From JAKLHL01 sp964411885 (GTDB lineage: Bacteria; Bdellovibrionota; JAFGOL01), in NCBI GenBank assembly GCA_964411885.1, contig CAYPMK010000008.1:1-46482 (forward strand): 46,482 nucleotides of DNA. Reading direction: 5' to 3'. Shown here piece after piece: positions 7,273 to 16,517 of the stretch (positions are counted from its first letter, which is position 1; the number at the start of each line of letters is the position of its first letter). The notes below the pieces were generated by a model, which was not told the DNA's origin, made no database searches, and saw only the letters and a list, made by a program, of their open reading frames with translations. The position numbers and the translations under genes were made by a program.

Positions 7273-8499
7273 ATGAATATATTAATAGGTGTTAGTGGCG
7301 GTATAGCGGCATATAAAATAGCGGACCTTGTAAGAATGTTCGTTAAGGATGGGCACGAGGTAAAGACAATTCTTACAGAAAATGCTAAGTATTTTATTAC
7401 ACCGACCACATTAGAAACATTAAGTAAAAATAAGTGTTATACAGAATTATTTACGAGTACTCGTGAAGTAGAACACGTAGAGTTGGGAAAATGGGCTGAT
7501 GTTATGATAGTTGCACCAGCAACAGCCAACATAATTGGGAAGCTAGCTAGTGGCGTTTGTGACGATCTTCTTAGTACAGTGATGCTTGCTCTTGATAAAC
7601 CTTGTTATATTTTTCCTTCTATGAACACCAACATGTTAACACACCCTGCTGTGCAGGAGAATGTCTCTAAGTTAAGAGATTGGGGATATCTTGTTTACGA
7701 TCCTGCAGAAGGAGAACTTGCTTGCGGTGACGTAGGTAAAGGGAAGCTTCCAGATGTTGAGCTTATATATCAAATAGTTGTTTCAGAGAATGAAAGAGCA
7801 GTTACAGATTCTTCATTAGCTAACAAAACGGTGTTGATCACGGCAGGATCTACGCGTGCATATATAGATCCTGTAAGGTACATAGAGAATGGTTCTAGTG
7901 GTCTTATGGGTGTTGAACTAGTTCGCAATGCTTGGTTGAGAGGAGCAAAAGTGATTTTAGTTTGCAATAAAGAAGTAGTTGAAAGATTTCCTTGGGTTAA
8001 ATATTACTCAGAAATGATAATGTTAGTTGAAACAACAGAGGATGTTTATAAAGCTGTTAGTGGTGTGTTTGATGGAACAGATATATATATAAGCGCAGGA
8101 GCTCTTTGTGACTTTAGTAATCAGCCTCTTAAAGAAAAAATAAAAAAAGATGGCAAGAACATGGTTTTGAACATGAAACCTTCTATAGATGTTTTTAGCG
8201 AACTATCTAAGCAGAAAAAGAATCAATTAATGGTTGGTTTTGCCTTAGAAACAAACGATCTTGAAAGAAACGCCAAAGACAAGCTTGTTTCAAAAGGTAT
8301 GGATGTTGTAGTGGCTAATTCTGTAGATGCTATAGATTCAAAGACGAGTAATGCCATTATAATAGATAAAAAAGGTATAAGAAAATATATTAAAGAATCA
8401 GAAAAAAGGGTGATGGCAGAAGAAATACTTAGAGAAATAGAAAAAATATTATTCGAAAGCAAAATCCCTGTTGAAAAAACTAATCAAGAGGCTCACTAA
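7273..8499 (+). CDS. coaBC: Bifunctional phosphopantothenoylcysteine synthetase/decarboxylase
   Basis: CoaBC couples cysteine to phosphopantothenate and decarboxylates the product to phosphopantetheine. The N-terminal flavoprotein decarboxylase half (about 1-185) shows GVSGGIAAYK, the APATAN block, the MNTNM substrate clamp and the CGDVGKGKLPD flexible loop. The synthetase half (about 190-400) shows TAGSTRAYIDPVRYIEN. The ATG at 7273 is preferred because AGGGGG lies six bases before it; an in-frame ATG at 7267 overlapping the coaX stop is possible. Length is about 408 aa, as usual. Confidence 0.94.
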   Translation: MNILIGVSGGIAAYKIADLVRMFVKDGHEVKTILTENAKYFITPTTLETLSKNKCYTELFTSTREVEHVELGKWADVMIVAPATANIIGKLASGVCDDLLSTVMLALDKPCYIFPSMNTNMLTHPAVQENVSKLRDWGYLVYDPAEGELACGDVGKGKLPDVELIYQIVVSENERAVTDSSLANKTVLITAGSTRAYIDPVRYIENGSSGLMGVELVRNAWLRGAKVILVCNKEVVERFPWVKYYSEMIMLVETTEDVYKAVSGVFDGTDIYISAGALCDFSNQPLKEKIKKDGKNMVLNMKPSIDVFSELSKQKKNQLMVGFALETNDLERNAKDKLVSKGMDVVVANSVDAIDSKTSNAIIIDKKGIRKYIKESEKRVMAEEILREIEKILFESKIPVEKTNQEAH

Positions 8500-9335
8500 T
8501 GAGAGTGTTAAAAGATATAGATCAAACTCGCAATTTTTGTGACTTGATGCATTCAGTAGGCAAGAAAATAGGTTTTGTTCCTACCATGGGCAATCTTCAT
8601 GAGGGGCATTTATCTTTGGTAGAACGAGCAAAAAAAGAGAATAATGTTGTTGGTGTAAGTATTTTTGTTAATCCAATACAATTTGGTCCTAATGAAGATT
8701 TTAATAAATACCCAAGGACCCTTGACCAAGACCTTGAAAAGCTAAAGAGTTGTGGCTGTGATTTTGTGTTTGTTCCAGATACTCGTTCTATGTATTTAGA
8801 CAATACTTCTGAGTTGGTCGTTAATGAAAAGAAGATCAGTAAAACTATGTGTGGTAAGTTCAGGCACGGGCATTTTGAAGGTGTTCTTACGGTAGTGGCA
8901 AAATTATTTAACATTTGTAAACCAGACAAAGCTTATTTTGGTAATAAAGATTATCAACAATTGGTCTTAATAAGAGAGATGTCTTTGGCACTTAATATGG
9001 GCGTTGAAATAATAGGGTGTCCTATTATTAGAGAAAAAGATGGTCTTGCTATGAGCTCACGAAACTCATACCTTGACAGTGAGACAAGAAAAAAAGCATT
9101 AAAATTATCACGATCATTATCTTTAATAAAAAAATCTTTTGATAATGGTAATACAGATGTTAATTCTTTAAAAAAAGTTGGATTAGAAACTTTAATGCCA
9201 GACATTAGTGTTCAATATCTGGAAATAGTTAAAGCAGGTTGTCTTACTCCAGTACTTAAGGCAGAAAAAGATTGTTTAGTTGCTGTTGCTGGTTATTGTG
9301 GGTCTGTTAGATTGATAGATAATATAATTTTGTGA
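8499..9335 (+). CDS. panC: Pantothenate synthetase
   Basis: PanC joins pantoate and beta-alanine using ATP. The 278-aa protein contains the nucleotide-binding PTMGNLHEGH near the N-terminus, FVNPIQFGPNEDFNKYPR, HFEGVLTVVAKLF, YFGNKDYQQL and the KMSKS-like AMSSRNSYL. All are diagnostic. Its ATG overlaps the coaBC stop (TAATG), with AGAGG eight bases upstream. The pantoate it needs would come from reduction of the PanB product, a step with no panE here. Confidence 0.95.
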   Translation: MRVLKDIDQTRNFCDLMHSVGKKIGFVPTMGNLHEGHLSLVERAKKENNVVGVSIFVNPIQFGPNEDFNKYPRTLDQDLEKLKSCGCDFVFVPDTRSMYLDNTSELVVNEKKISKTMCGKFRHGHFEGVLTVVAKLFNICKPDKAYFGNKDYQQLVLIREMSLALNMGVEIIGCPIIREKDGLAMSSRNSYLDSETRKKALKLSRSLSLIKKSFDNGNTDVNSLKKVGLETLMPDISVQYLEIVKAGCLTPVLKAEKDCLVAVAGYCGSVRLIDNIIL

Positions 9336-9346
9336 GAGGAATTTTT

Positions 9347-9697
9347 ATGATGATAGAAGTTTTGAAATCCAAGATACATGGGGCTAGAGTTACGAGAACA
9401 GATATTGATTACGAGGGAAGTCTTGGGATCCCAGAGGACATGATAGAGGCTTGTGGCCTTTATGTTAACGAAAAAATAGACGTATATAATGTTAGCAACG
9501 GAGAAAGATTTTCTACTTATGTGATAAAAGAACCAGCAGGCAGCGGAAATTTTTTTGTTAATGGGGCTGCTGCACACAAAGCAAAAAAAGGAGACAAAAT
9601 AATAGTTGCCTCTTATGCTCATATAGATGAAAAAGAAATAAGAACACACAAACCAAGTGTCATAAGACTTGACGAAAATAATAAAATCGTGAGGTGA
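9347..9697 (+). CDS. panD: Aspartate 1-decarboxylase
   Basis: PanD makes beta-alanine from aspartate, supplying PanC. It is made as a proenzyme that self-cleaves between Gly and Ser to form a pyruvoyl group; the cleavage site YEGS is present about residue 22-25. Other family blocks are KIHGARVT, GERFSTY and NGAAAHKAKKGDKIIV. I place the start at the ATG at 9347, six bases after AGAGGA, giving 116 aa. A longer frame from a GTG at 9332 would add five unlikely residues. It is the last pantothenate gene of the operon. Confidence 0.93.
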   Translation: MMIEVLKSKIHGARVTRTDIDYEGSLGIPEDMIEACGLYVNEKIDVYNVSNGERFSTYVIKEPAGSGNFFVNGAAAHKAKKGDKIIVASYAHIDEKEIRTHKPSVIRLDENNKIVR

Positions 9698-9703
9698 TTT
9701 GAA

Positions 9704-10126
9704 ATGTCGTTAAAAGAATTTGTTACACACAGATTAATAAAATCAGAAGACTTAAATCACCACGGAACATTGTTCGCTGGTCGTAGTGCAGAGTGGTTCG
9801 TGGAATCTGCTTTTATTGCTGCTACAGAACTTGTAAAACCACAGAACCTTGTTTGTGTTAAAGTCCATGGCATGCACTTTTCAAAACCAGTTAGACTTGG
9901 TGATATAATTAAATTATCTAGCAAAGTGGTGTATGCAGGCAAGACCAGTATTGTGACGTATACAAAAGTTAGTTTAAGAGGAGAAGAACAGATCATTGTT
10001 GACGGTTTTATATCTTTTGTACACGTTGATAATAATACTAAACCAAGCCTACATGGTCTGACAATAAAACCAAGTACTGAAGATGAAAAAAGACTTTTTG
10101 AAGAAGCAAAGAAAATAAAAAGATGA
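9704..10126 (+). CDS. Hotdog-fold acyl-CoA thioesterase (YciA/BACH-like)
   Basis: This is a 140-aa hotdog-fold protein. The helix segment NHHGTLFAGRSAEWFVESAF corresponds to the YciA/acyl-CoA hydrolase motif in which a glycine-rich turn and an acidic residue act on the thioester. It sits between panD and ribD with a GAGGTG ribosome site and overlaps ribD by four bases, so it is in the same transcript. Substrate is unknown. A link to CoA turnover is suggested by position only. Confidence 0.75.
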   Translation: MSLKEFVTHRLIKSEDLNHHGTLFAGRSAEWFVESAFIAATELVKPQNLVCVKVHGMHFSKPVRLGDIIKLSSKVVYAGKTSIVTYTKVSLRGEEQIIVDGFISFVHVDNNTKPSLHGLTIKPSTEDEKRLFEEAKKIKR

Positions 10127-11190
10127 AAGATGTTCCTTCATCATTAATGGGTAGGGCGATTGAGCTTGCGAAAAAAGCTCGTAATATGACTTTGCCTAAT
10201 CCAAGAGTTGGAGCTGTTGTCTTTGACGATGAAGGAAAAATATTAGGAGAGGGATACCACCAAAAATTTGGTTCTGATCACGCAGAAGTGAATGCAATTA
10301 ATTCTGCGTTGTCCAATGGTTATGATGTTAAAGGTAAAAATATTTGTGTTACTCTTGAACCATGTAATCATCATGGCAAGACGCCACCATGTTCTGATGC
10401 AATCATTAATGCCGGTATACGTACTGTATACATAGGTGCTGGTGATGACTGCACTTCTGTTTGTGGTAAAGGCATTTCTAAACTTATCTCAAGTGGTATT
10501 AATGTAAGAACAGGTATACGAGAAAAAGAATGTAGAGAAATAAATCCGGGTTTTCATAAATACAATAATAGTGGACTCGCTTTTGTAAGATTAAAAATGG
10601 CTATATCTTTAAATGCTGTTATGGGTAGCACATGGTTTACGGGTGAGCTTGCTAGAGAAAGAGTGCATGAGTTAAGGTCTTTTTCTGATCTTATAATAAC
10701 AGGACTTGGGACGATAAAAAAAGACAATCCAAAATTTACAGTTAGAATTAAAGACGGTGTTTTTCCTAACAGAGTACTTATTCTTGATGAAAATCTGGAA
10801 TTAAACGATCTTTATAACAGCAAAGAGTTAAATGTAATTAATTCTGGAAATAAAGTAATCGTGGCTACAGGTAGTAACAAAAGAATAAATAATGATGATG
10901 TACAAATAATAAGGACAAAACTTAATGACAAAGGGCTTATAGATCTTAAAACCTTGATCCCTGTTCTAACAGAAGAGCTAAATGCTAGAGAAATAATGAT
11001 AGAGGCGGGTCCAAGGTTGAGTAGTTCTTTTATAGAGAATGCTCTTGATATGATAGACAAATTCAATATGTTTGTTGCTCCTATTGAACTTGAAGAAGAC
11101 AACAAGTTAAACATAAACCCAAGATTAATAATAGAAAAACAAGAAATGCTAGAAAATACACTTGCCGTAGAAGGTCATTTTGATATTTAA
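10123..11190 (+). CDS. ribD: Riboflavin deaminase/reductase
   Basis: RibD carries out the second and third steps of riboflavin synthesis: deamination then reduction of the pyrimidine intermediate. The 355-aa protein has an N-terminal zinc deaminase (HAEVNAI, then EPCNHHGKTPPC, about residues 50-85) and a C-terminal NADPH reductase domain (about 150-355, with FVRLKMAISLNA and the ITGLGTIKKDNP block). The ATG overlaps the thioesterase stop. It opens ribD-ribE-ribBA-ribH. No FMN riboswitch is visible upstream, where there is no leader at all. Confidence 0.95.
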   Translation: MKDVPSSLMGRAIELAKKARNMTLPNPRVGAVVFDDEGKILGEGYHQKFGSDHAEVNAINSALSNGYDVKGKNICVTLEPCNHHGKTPPCSDAIINAGIRTVYIGAGDDCTSVCGKGISKLISSGINVRTGIREKECREINPGFHKYNNSGLAFVRLKMAISLNAVMGSTWFTGELARERVHELRSFSDLIITGLGTIKKDNPKFTVRIKDGVFPNRVLILDENLELNDLYNSKELNVINSGNKVIVATGSNKRINNDDVQIIRTKLNDKGLIDLKTLIPVLTEELNAREIMIEAGPRLSSSFIENALDMIDKFNMFVAPIELEEDNKLNINPRLIIEKQEMLENTLAVEGHFDI

Positions 11191-11199
11191 GGACGAATC

Positions 11200-11823
11200 A
11201 TGTTTACAGGAATCATAGAAAGAAAAGGTTTGATAAAAAGGACAGAGCATAACTCTATTGAAGTTGATGTGGGAGAGGACTTTAATATAGGGCTAGGTGA
11301 TTCTGTTAGTGTTAATGGTGTTTGTTTAACGGCAAGATCTGTAAAAGACAGTCTTGTATATTTTGATGTTTCTAAAGAAACACTATCTGTTAGTAATCTG
11401 AAATGGATGAGAACGGGTGAACTTGTTAATATAGAAAGAGCAATGTTGGCAAATGGTCGTTTTGGAGGACATTTTGTTTCTGGTCACGTGGATTGTGTCG
11501 GTCTTATATCAAATATAAAGAACGACGCTAATAGTGTTGATATTCATGTTAAGTATGATCCAAAGTATTCTTCTTTAATAGTTGATAAGGGTAGTATTAC
11601 AATAAACGGTGTTAGCTTGACCGTTAATGATATTAAAGGAGACATAATAAGACTTACTATTATTCCACACACACTTAAGGTAACTAATATTCTAGATTTG
11701 AAAGTTGGAGACCGGGTTAATATAGAGTTTGATGTTCTTGCAAAATATGTTCATAGGCTATTGGGTAAAGAAGGGAACAACAAAATAACAGAAGAGTATT
11801 TAAAAGGACTTGGTTATGAATAA
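11200..11823 (+). CDS. ribE: Riboflavin synthase alpha chain
   Basis: This enzyme dismutates two 6,7-dimethyl-8-ribityllumazine molecules into riboflavin. The 207-aa protein shows the internal duplication expected: MFTGIIERKG at the first lumazine-binding half and FVSGHVDCVG at the second, each followed by a GDSVSVNGVCLT / KGSITINGVSLTV block. Length is normal. It lies nine bases after ribD and overlaps ribBA by eight bases. Confidence 0.95.
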   Translation: MFTGIIERKGLIKRTEHNSIEVDVGEDFNIGLGDSVSVNGVCLTARSVKDSLVYFDVSKETLSVSNLKWMRTGELVNIERAMLANGRFGGHFVSGHVDCVGLISNIKNDANSVDIHVKYDPKYSSLIVDKGSITINGVSLTVNDIKGDIIRLTIIPHTLKVTNILDLKVGDRVNIEFDVLAKYVHRLLGKEGNNKITEEYLKGLGYE

Positions 11824-13033
11824 TAATTTTATATCTAGCGTTCCAGAACTATTGGAAGATATCAAAAAAGGTAAAATGGTAATTCTGGTAGATGATGAAG
11901 ATAGAGAAAACGAGGGTGATCTTGTAGTTGCTGCAGAGTATGTTACTCCAGAGATAATAAACTTTATGGCAAAATATGGACGTGGACTAATTTGCCTTAG
12001 TCTAGATGGTGCTATAGTAGATCAATTGGGTCTAGAAATGATGACAGATGATAATAGATCACAATTTGGTACTGCTTTTACTGTTTCTATAGAGGCTGCA
12101 AGTGGAGTTACTACTGGGATAAGTGCTGCTGATAGAGCAGTTACAATATTGAGTGCTGTTAAAAAGGATGCAAAGCCAAAGGACATCGTTAGCCCTGGGC
12201 ACGTGTTTCCTTTAAGAGCACAAAATGGTGGTGTATTAAAAAGAGCGGGGCAGACAGAAGGATCTGTTGATCTTGCAAAGATGGCAGGATTAAGACGTGC
12301 TGCTGTTATATGTGAAATAATGAAAGACGACGGTTCTATGGCAAGGATGGATGATCTTATAAATTTTTCTAAACAACATAACATAAAAATAGGTACTATT
12401 GCAGACATAATAAAATACAGGATGTCCAATGAAACTCTTATTAAAGAAGAAGCAAGAGCAAAATTACCAACGAAACATGGAGAAGGTTTTGAAATAATAA
12501 CTTTCTCTAATGAAGCTGATCCTTATATTCATGTTGCACTTGTTAGGGGCGACCTTAATTCAAAGGATTCCATCCTGGTTAGAGTACATTCAGAGTGTCT
12601 CACCGGCGATGTTTTTGATTCATTAAGATGTGATTGTGGTGACCAATTACATGAAGCGATGAAGATGATAGACAATGAAGGTGTTGGCGTTATAGTTTAT
12701 ATGAGACAAGAAGGAAGAGGAATTGGGCTTGTTAACAAAATAAAGGCTTATCAACTTCAACAAGAGAAGAACATGGATACAGTAGAGGCTAATTGTGCTC
12801 TCGGCTTTAAACCAGATCTTAGGGACTATGGGATTGGAGCACAAATACTTTCATATCTTGGTGTTAAAAAGATACGTTTATTAACTAATAACCCATCAAA
12901 AAGAGTTGGTCTTAGTGGTTATGGACTAGAGATAATTGATACAGTTCCAATAGTTGTTAAATCAAATCCTCATAATCACAGTTATCTTGATACTAAAAAG
13001 AAAAAAATGGGGCACAAACTAGATATCCTCTAA
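11816..13033 (+). CDS. ribBA: Bifunctional DHBP synthase / GTP cyclohydrolase II
   Basis: RibBA supplies both precursors of riboflavin. The N-terminal half (about 1-200) is 3,4-dihydroxy-2-butanone-4-phosphate synthase with DDEDRENEGD and HVFPLRAQNGGVL. The C-terminal half is GTP cyclohydrolase II with the zinc cysteines in SECLTGD and RCDCGDQL and the GRGIGL motif. I choose the ATG at 11816, preceded by AAAGGAC, rather than a TTG two codons earlier. It overlaps the end of ribE, implying translational coupling. Confidence 0.95.
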   Translation: MNNNFISSVPELLEDIKKGKMVILVDDEDRENEGDLVVAAEYVTPEIINFMAKYGRGLICLSLDGAIVDQLGLEMMTDDNRSQFGTAFTVSIEAASGVTTGISAADRAVTILSAVKKDAKPKDIVSPGHVFPLRAQNGGVLKRAGQTEGSVDLAKMAGLRRAAVICEIMKDDGSMARMDDLINFSKQHNIKIGTIADIIKYRMSNETLIKEEARAKLPTKHGEGFEIITFSNEADPYIHVALVRGDLNSKDSILVRVHSECLTGDVFDSLRCDCGDQLHEAMKMIDNEGVGVIVYMRQEGRGIGLVNKIKAYQLQQEKNMDTVEANCALGFKPDLRDYGIGAQILSYLGVKKIRLLTNNPSKRVGLSGYGLEIIDTVPIVVKSNPHNHSYLDTKKKKMGHKLDIL

Positions 13034-13131
13034 TTTCAACATCTTGTAGCTTTAAATTTTATTTTTTGTGGTCTATGCAATCTAATGTTTTTATGTTATT
13101 TGTTCATCGGATTTTAAGTGGAGGTGTGTTT

Positions 13132-13596
13132 ATGCCTAAAATATTTGAAGGAAAACTTGATGCGAAGAACTGCAAAATAGCTGTAGTGGTATCTAGGTTC
13201 AATAGTTTTATGACACAACGTATGCTTGATGGCGCAATGGATACACTTAATAGGCATGGGCTTGATACAGAAAAAGTTGATGTGCTTTGGGTGCCGGGGG
13301 CTTTTGAAATGCCTCTTGCGTGCAAGAAATTGGCTCAATCAAAAAAATACGACGGTATAGTGGCTCTTGCCTGTGTTATAAGAGGAGCAACTCCACATTT
13401 TGAATATGTAAGTAGTGAAGTTTCGAAAGGGATAGCTAACGTAATGATAGAAACATCTGTGCCGATAGGTTTCGGCGTAGTAACAGCAGAAAACATGGAA
13501 CAAGCTATAGAACGTGCTGGTAGCAAGAGCGGCAATAAAGGATCTGATGCTGCTCTCAGTGTCGTAGAAATGGTAAATCTTTTAAAGCAAATATAA
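13132..13596 (+). CDS. ribH: 6,7-dimethyl-8-ribityllumazine synthase
   Basis: RibH condenses the RibD and RibBA products into lumazine, the substrate of RibE. The 154-aa protein has VVSRFNSFMT, WVPGAFEMP, CVIRGATPHFEYV with the catalytic histidine, and IGFGVVTAENMEQA, all typical. The ATG at 13132 follows GTGGAGGTG by the proper distance; an upstream in-frame ATG at 13066 would add 22 residues unlike the family. About 98 AT-rich bases separate it from ribBA, in which I see no structure. Confidence 0.95.
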   Translation: MPKIFEGKLDAKNCKIAVVVSRFNSFMTQRMLDGAMDTLNRHGLDTEKVDVLWVPGAFEMPLACKKLAQSKKYDGIVALACVIRGATPHFEYVSSEVSKGIANVMIETSVPIGFGVVTAENMEQAIERAGSKSGNKGSDAALSVVEMVNLLKQI

Positions 13597-13611
13597 AGGA
13601 GATATTCTAAA

Positions 13612-14241
13612 ATGGTTGGATTCAGACTTATACCAAAAGAATACAGATTTTTTGATCTGTTCAACAAGGAAGCAGAAAATGTATATTTTGCTGCAAAGTA
13701 TTTTAATGAGTTAGTAACAAAAGGCTCTTTTAATGAAGACACTGTGGCAAAGATGCACAAACTTGAAAGAGAAGGCGACATTATTACACATGAGATATCA
13801 GATATGTTGAACAAAACGTTCATTACTCCTTTTGATAGAGAGGATATTTTTCTTCTTTCAAATAATCTTGATAACGTTATAGATGCAATAGATGCAATAA
13901 CAAAGCGAATGGGGCTTTATAAACTTACCACACCAGATTCATATATGAAGCAATTCGCTGTTGTAATAGAACAATCATGTTCTGCTCTTTGTGATGCAGT
14001 TAAACACCTTGATAACACTAAGAACAGAACTCGAGTTGATGAATATTGTCTTGAAATAAACAGATTAGAAAACGTGGCCGATCAATTGAGAGAAAATTCA
14101 ATAGCGGAGCTTTTCGAAAAAGTGACAGACCCCATTATGATAATTAAATGGAAAGAGATGTACGAAACAGCAGAGGCAGCTGTTGATAGTTGTGAACATG
14201 CTGCAAAAACGATTCAATCCATACTTGTTAAACAGGGGTAA
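13612..14241 (+). CDS. DUF47 (PhoU-like) Pit accessory protein
   Basis: This is a 209-aa helical protein of the DUF47/YkaA family, distantly related to PhoU. The N-terminus RLIPKEYRFFDLFNKEAENV and the block TPFDREDIFLLSNNLDNVIDAID are characteristic. Members are usually encoded beside PiT phosphate transporters and are thought to control them. That is the case here, with pit starting four bases later. AAAGGAGAT precedes the ATG. Confidence 0.9.
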   Translation: MVGFRLIPKEYRFFDLFNKEAENVYFAAKYFNELVTKGSFNEDTVAKMHKLEREGDIITHEISDMLNKTFITPFDREDIFLLSNNLDNVIDAIDAITKRMGLYKLTTPDSYMKQFAVVIEQSCSALCDAVKHLDNTKNRTRVDEYCLEINRLENVADQLRENSIAELFEKVTDPIMIIKWKEMYETAEAAVDSCEHAAKTIQSILVKQG

Positions 14242-14245
14242 GTAG

Positions 14246-15235
14246 ATGACGATATCTTTGGTCTTATTGATACTTCTTGCTTTATTTTTTGATTTTCTAA
14301 ATGGTTTTCACGACGCTGCAAATTCTATTGCAACAATAGTCTCTACAAGGGTCTTGTCACCCAAGTATGCCGTTCTGTGGGCTGCTTTTTTTAACTTTGT
14401 AGCTTTTTTGTTTTTTGGTCTTCATGTTGCAGGCACTATTGGTAAAGGAATCATAGATATAAATATAGTCGACTCTAACGTTATACTTGCTACGCTTGTG
14501 AGTGCATGTGCATGGAACCTTATAACTTGGTTCTTTGGTCTTCCTACTAGTTCTTCTCACGCTCTTATGGGAGGATTGGTTGGAGCAGGAATAGTAAAAG
14601 CAGGAACTGGTTCTCTTATATACAGTGGAATAATGAGAACGATAGCATTTATTGTTATCTCTCCAGTTATAGGATTGATAATAGGATTGCTCTTGGGTGT
14701 TGTAGTTTATTGGATCTTTAGACGACATACTCCAATGAAAATAGATGGACTTTTCAGAAAGGGGCAACTTATATCTGCTGCTGCATATAGTTTAGGTCAT
14801 GGTGGTAATGATGCACAAAAGACCATGGGTATAATAGCAAGCTTATTGTTCAGTGCAGGCTTGCTTGGTACTGAATTCCATATACCTTTTTGGGTTGTCT
14901 TGGCCTGTCATGGCGCAATAGCTCTTGGTACTTTGTCTGGAGGCTGGAGAATAGTTAAGACCATGGGACAAAAAATAACCAAGTTAAGACCAGTAGATGG
15001 TTTTTGTGCAGAAACTGGTGCGGCATTCTCGTTGTTTTTTGCTTCTGCACTAGGAATACCAGTTAGTACAACTCATACTATAACAGGAGCTATAGTTGGT
15101 GTTGGCTCATTAAAAAGGATTTCATCTGTAAGATGGGGTGTTGCTGGACAGATAGTTTGGGCTTGGATACTTACTATACCTGCTGCAGCATTCATATCTG
15201 CAATTACATATTATATAGCTATTCATTTAGGATAA
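14246..15235 (+). CDS. pit: PiT-family inorganic phosphate transporter
   Basis: This is a 329-aa inner-membrane phosphate permease with about ten hydrophobic segments. The two inverted repeats carry the PiT signature: NGFHDAANSIATIVSTR near the N-terminus and GHGGNDAQKTMGI in the second half, together with GLPTSSSHAL and GIPVSTTHTITG. It forms a pair with the DUF47 gene. No Pst system is visible in the window. Confidence 0.93.
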   Translation: MTISLVLLILLALFFDFLNGFHDAANSIATIVSTRVLSPKYAVLWAAFFNFVAFLFFGLHVAGTIGKGIIDINIVDSNVILATLVSACAWNLITWFFGLPTSSSHALMGGLVGAGIVKAGTGSLIYSGIMRTIAFIVISPVIGLIIGLLLGVVVYWIFRRHTPMKIDGLFRKGQLISAAAYSLGHGGNDAQKTMGIIASLLFSAGLLGTEFHIPFWVVLACHGAIALGTLSGGWRIVKTMGQKITKLRPVDGFCAETGAAFSLFFASALGIPVSTTHTITGAIVGVGSLKRISSVRWGVAGQIVWAWILTIPAAAFISAITYYIAIHLG

Positions 15236-15239
15236 TGTT

Positions 15240-16085
15240 TTGAGTTGGCTACTCTCTAAAATAAAAAGTATTTTTTCTGATGATAAAGTTAAGCATGAAC
15301 TCAATAATGAGTTAGAACGTGTTCTGTATGAAGCAGATCTTGGTTCTGACGTTGTAAAAAAAGTATTATCTAATGTAAATAAAACTAAAAATCCAGAAGA
15401 CGTAAAACAATTGATAGAAAATGAATTGTTAACAGAGATGTTATCTTATAAAAAGGACTTTATTTTAGATGATCTCTTGACAGTAATATTAGTTGTTGGT
15501 GTTAATGGTGTTGGTAAAACAACGAGTACTGCGAAATTAGCTAACCATATAAAGAAAAAATATAATAAAAAAGTTATGCTTTCTGGTGCAGATACATTTA
15601 GAGCTGCAGGTGTTGATCAATTAGAATTTTGGGCCAAGAAGTTGGGTATGGACTTTTTTTCTAAAGGACATGGTGCAGACCCAAGTGCAGTTGCATATGA
15701 ATCTGTACTTAAAGCAAAGAACGATTCTGTTGATGTGCTTATTATAGATACGGGGGGGAGACTTCATACTCAAGATGGTTTGATGTCTGAAGTTTCCAAA
15801 ATGCAGCGTGCAATAAAAAAGGCTCTTGGAACAGAACCAAAACATGTGTTAATGATCCTTGATTCCACACAAGGCCAGAACATCAAAAGCCAACTTGAGC
15901 TTTTTAATGAAGTCTTGAATATTAGTGGGTTGATAATAACAAAATTTGATGCAACAGCAAAAGGTGGTGCACTTTTTGGTGCTTTAAGGTTGATAAAAAA
16001 GCCGATATTCTTTATTTGTAACGGTGAACAGCTTGAAAATATTAGCGAATTTGAGCCCCGTAGTTTCGTCCGTAAAATCTTGTAA
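15240..16085 (+). CDS. ftsY: Signal recognition particle receptor FtsY
   Basis: FtsY is the SRP-receptor GTPase that docks ribosome-SRP complexes at the inner membrane. The 281-aa protein is the minimal NG form without a long acidic A-domain. G1 is GVNGVGKTT, followed by SGADTFRAAGVDQL, DTGGRLH (G3), and TKFDATAKGG (G4, with F and A where L and G are usual). The start is TTG at 15240 with AGGA seven bases upstream. It lies four bases after pit. Confidence 0.93.
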   Translation: MSWLLSKIKSIFSDDKVKHELNNELERVLYEADLGSDVVKKVLSNVNKTKNPEDVKQLIENELLTEMLSYKKDFILDDLLTVILVVGVNGVGKTTSTAKLANHIKKKYNKKVMLSGADTFRAAGVDQLEFWAKKLGMDFFSKGHGADPSAVAYESVLKAKNDSVDVLIIDTGGRLHTQDGLMSEVSKMQRAIKKALGTEPKHVLMILDSTQGQNIKSQLELFNEVLNISGLIITKFDATAKGGALFGALRLIKKPIFFICNGEQLENISEFEPRSFVRKIL

Positions 16086-16158
16086 TTCCTTGACTTTTTA
16101 AGGTTTTTCTGCAAATCTTTTAATGCTCTAATAATAAAAATATGTTTGGAGATATTAA

Positions 16159-16458
16159 ATGAAGGAGGAAGGCGGAAGCAGCGTAGTTATTGAAATATTG
16201 GGGCGGAAACTCAGGGTAGGCAGGAAGGATAACGTCAACAGTGAGCACATTATAAGAGTTGCAAAATATGTTGATCAGGAAATGAGAAATATTGAAAAAT
16301 CCTTGGGTACCGCAACTTCGATCGATATAGCCATTATAACAGCAATGACAATTGCCGATAGAAACATTAGGAATTTGGAACAGCAAACAGGAGAACTTTC
16401 TGTTTTGCTTGATAAATCCGAGAGGCTAATTAATTTTATAGATGAAAGAATAAGCTGA
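16159..16458 (+). CDS. zapA: Cell division protein ZapA
   Basis: This 99-aa protein matches the ZapA family, which promotes bundling of FtsZ filaments. It has an N-terminal beta segment (VVIEILGRKLRVGR), then AKYVDQEMRNI and a long helix likely to form a coiled coil (IAIITAMTIADRNIRNLEQQ). A TTGGAGAT site precedes the ATG. The zapA-rny-ymdB order is common in diverse bacteria and supports the call. Confidence 0.85.
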   Translation: MKEEGGSSVVIEILGRKLRVGRKDNVNSEHIIRVAKYVDQEMRNIEKSLGTATSIDIAIITAMTIADRNIRNLEQQTGELSVLLDKSERLINFIDERIS

Positions 16459-16493
16459 CCCGCTTTTAAATTTCTACTCTTTTATTTTTTTAT

Positions 16494-16508
16494 CTCCTGT
16501 AAAGGAGG
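16494..16508 (+). promoter_or_regulatory. Hairpin sequestering the rny ribosome-binding site
   Basis: CTCCT (16494-16498) can pair with AGGAG (16503-16507) across a four-base loop GTAA. The 3' arm is the rny Shine-Dalgarno itself (AGGAGG 16503-16508, nine bases before the ATG). The RNA could therefore hide its own ribosome site. The stem is only five pairs plus a possible U-G, so the effect may be small. Confidence 0.4.
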
Positions 16509-16517
16509 TTAAAGCTT

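Noticed and set aside
13034..13131. FMN riboswitch or extra leader before ribH
   Set aside because: The 98 bases are AT-rich with no conserved RFN-element helices. There is also no leader before ribD, which is coupled to the preceding gene.
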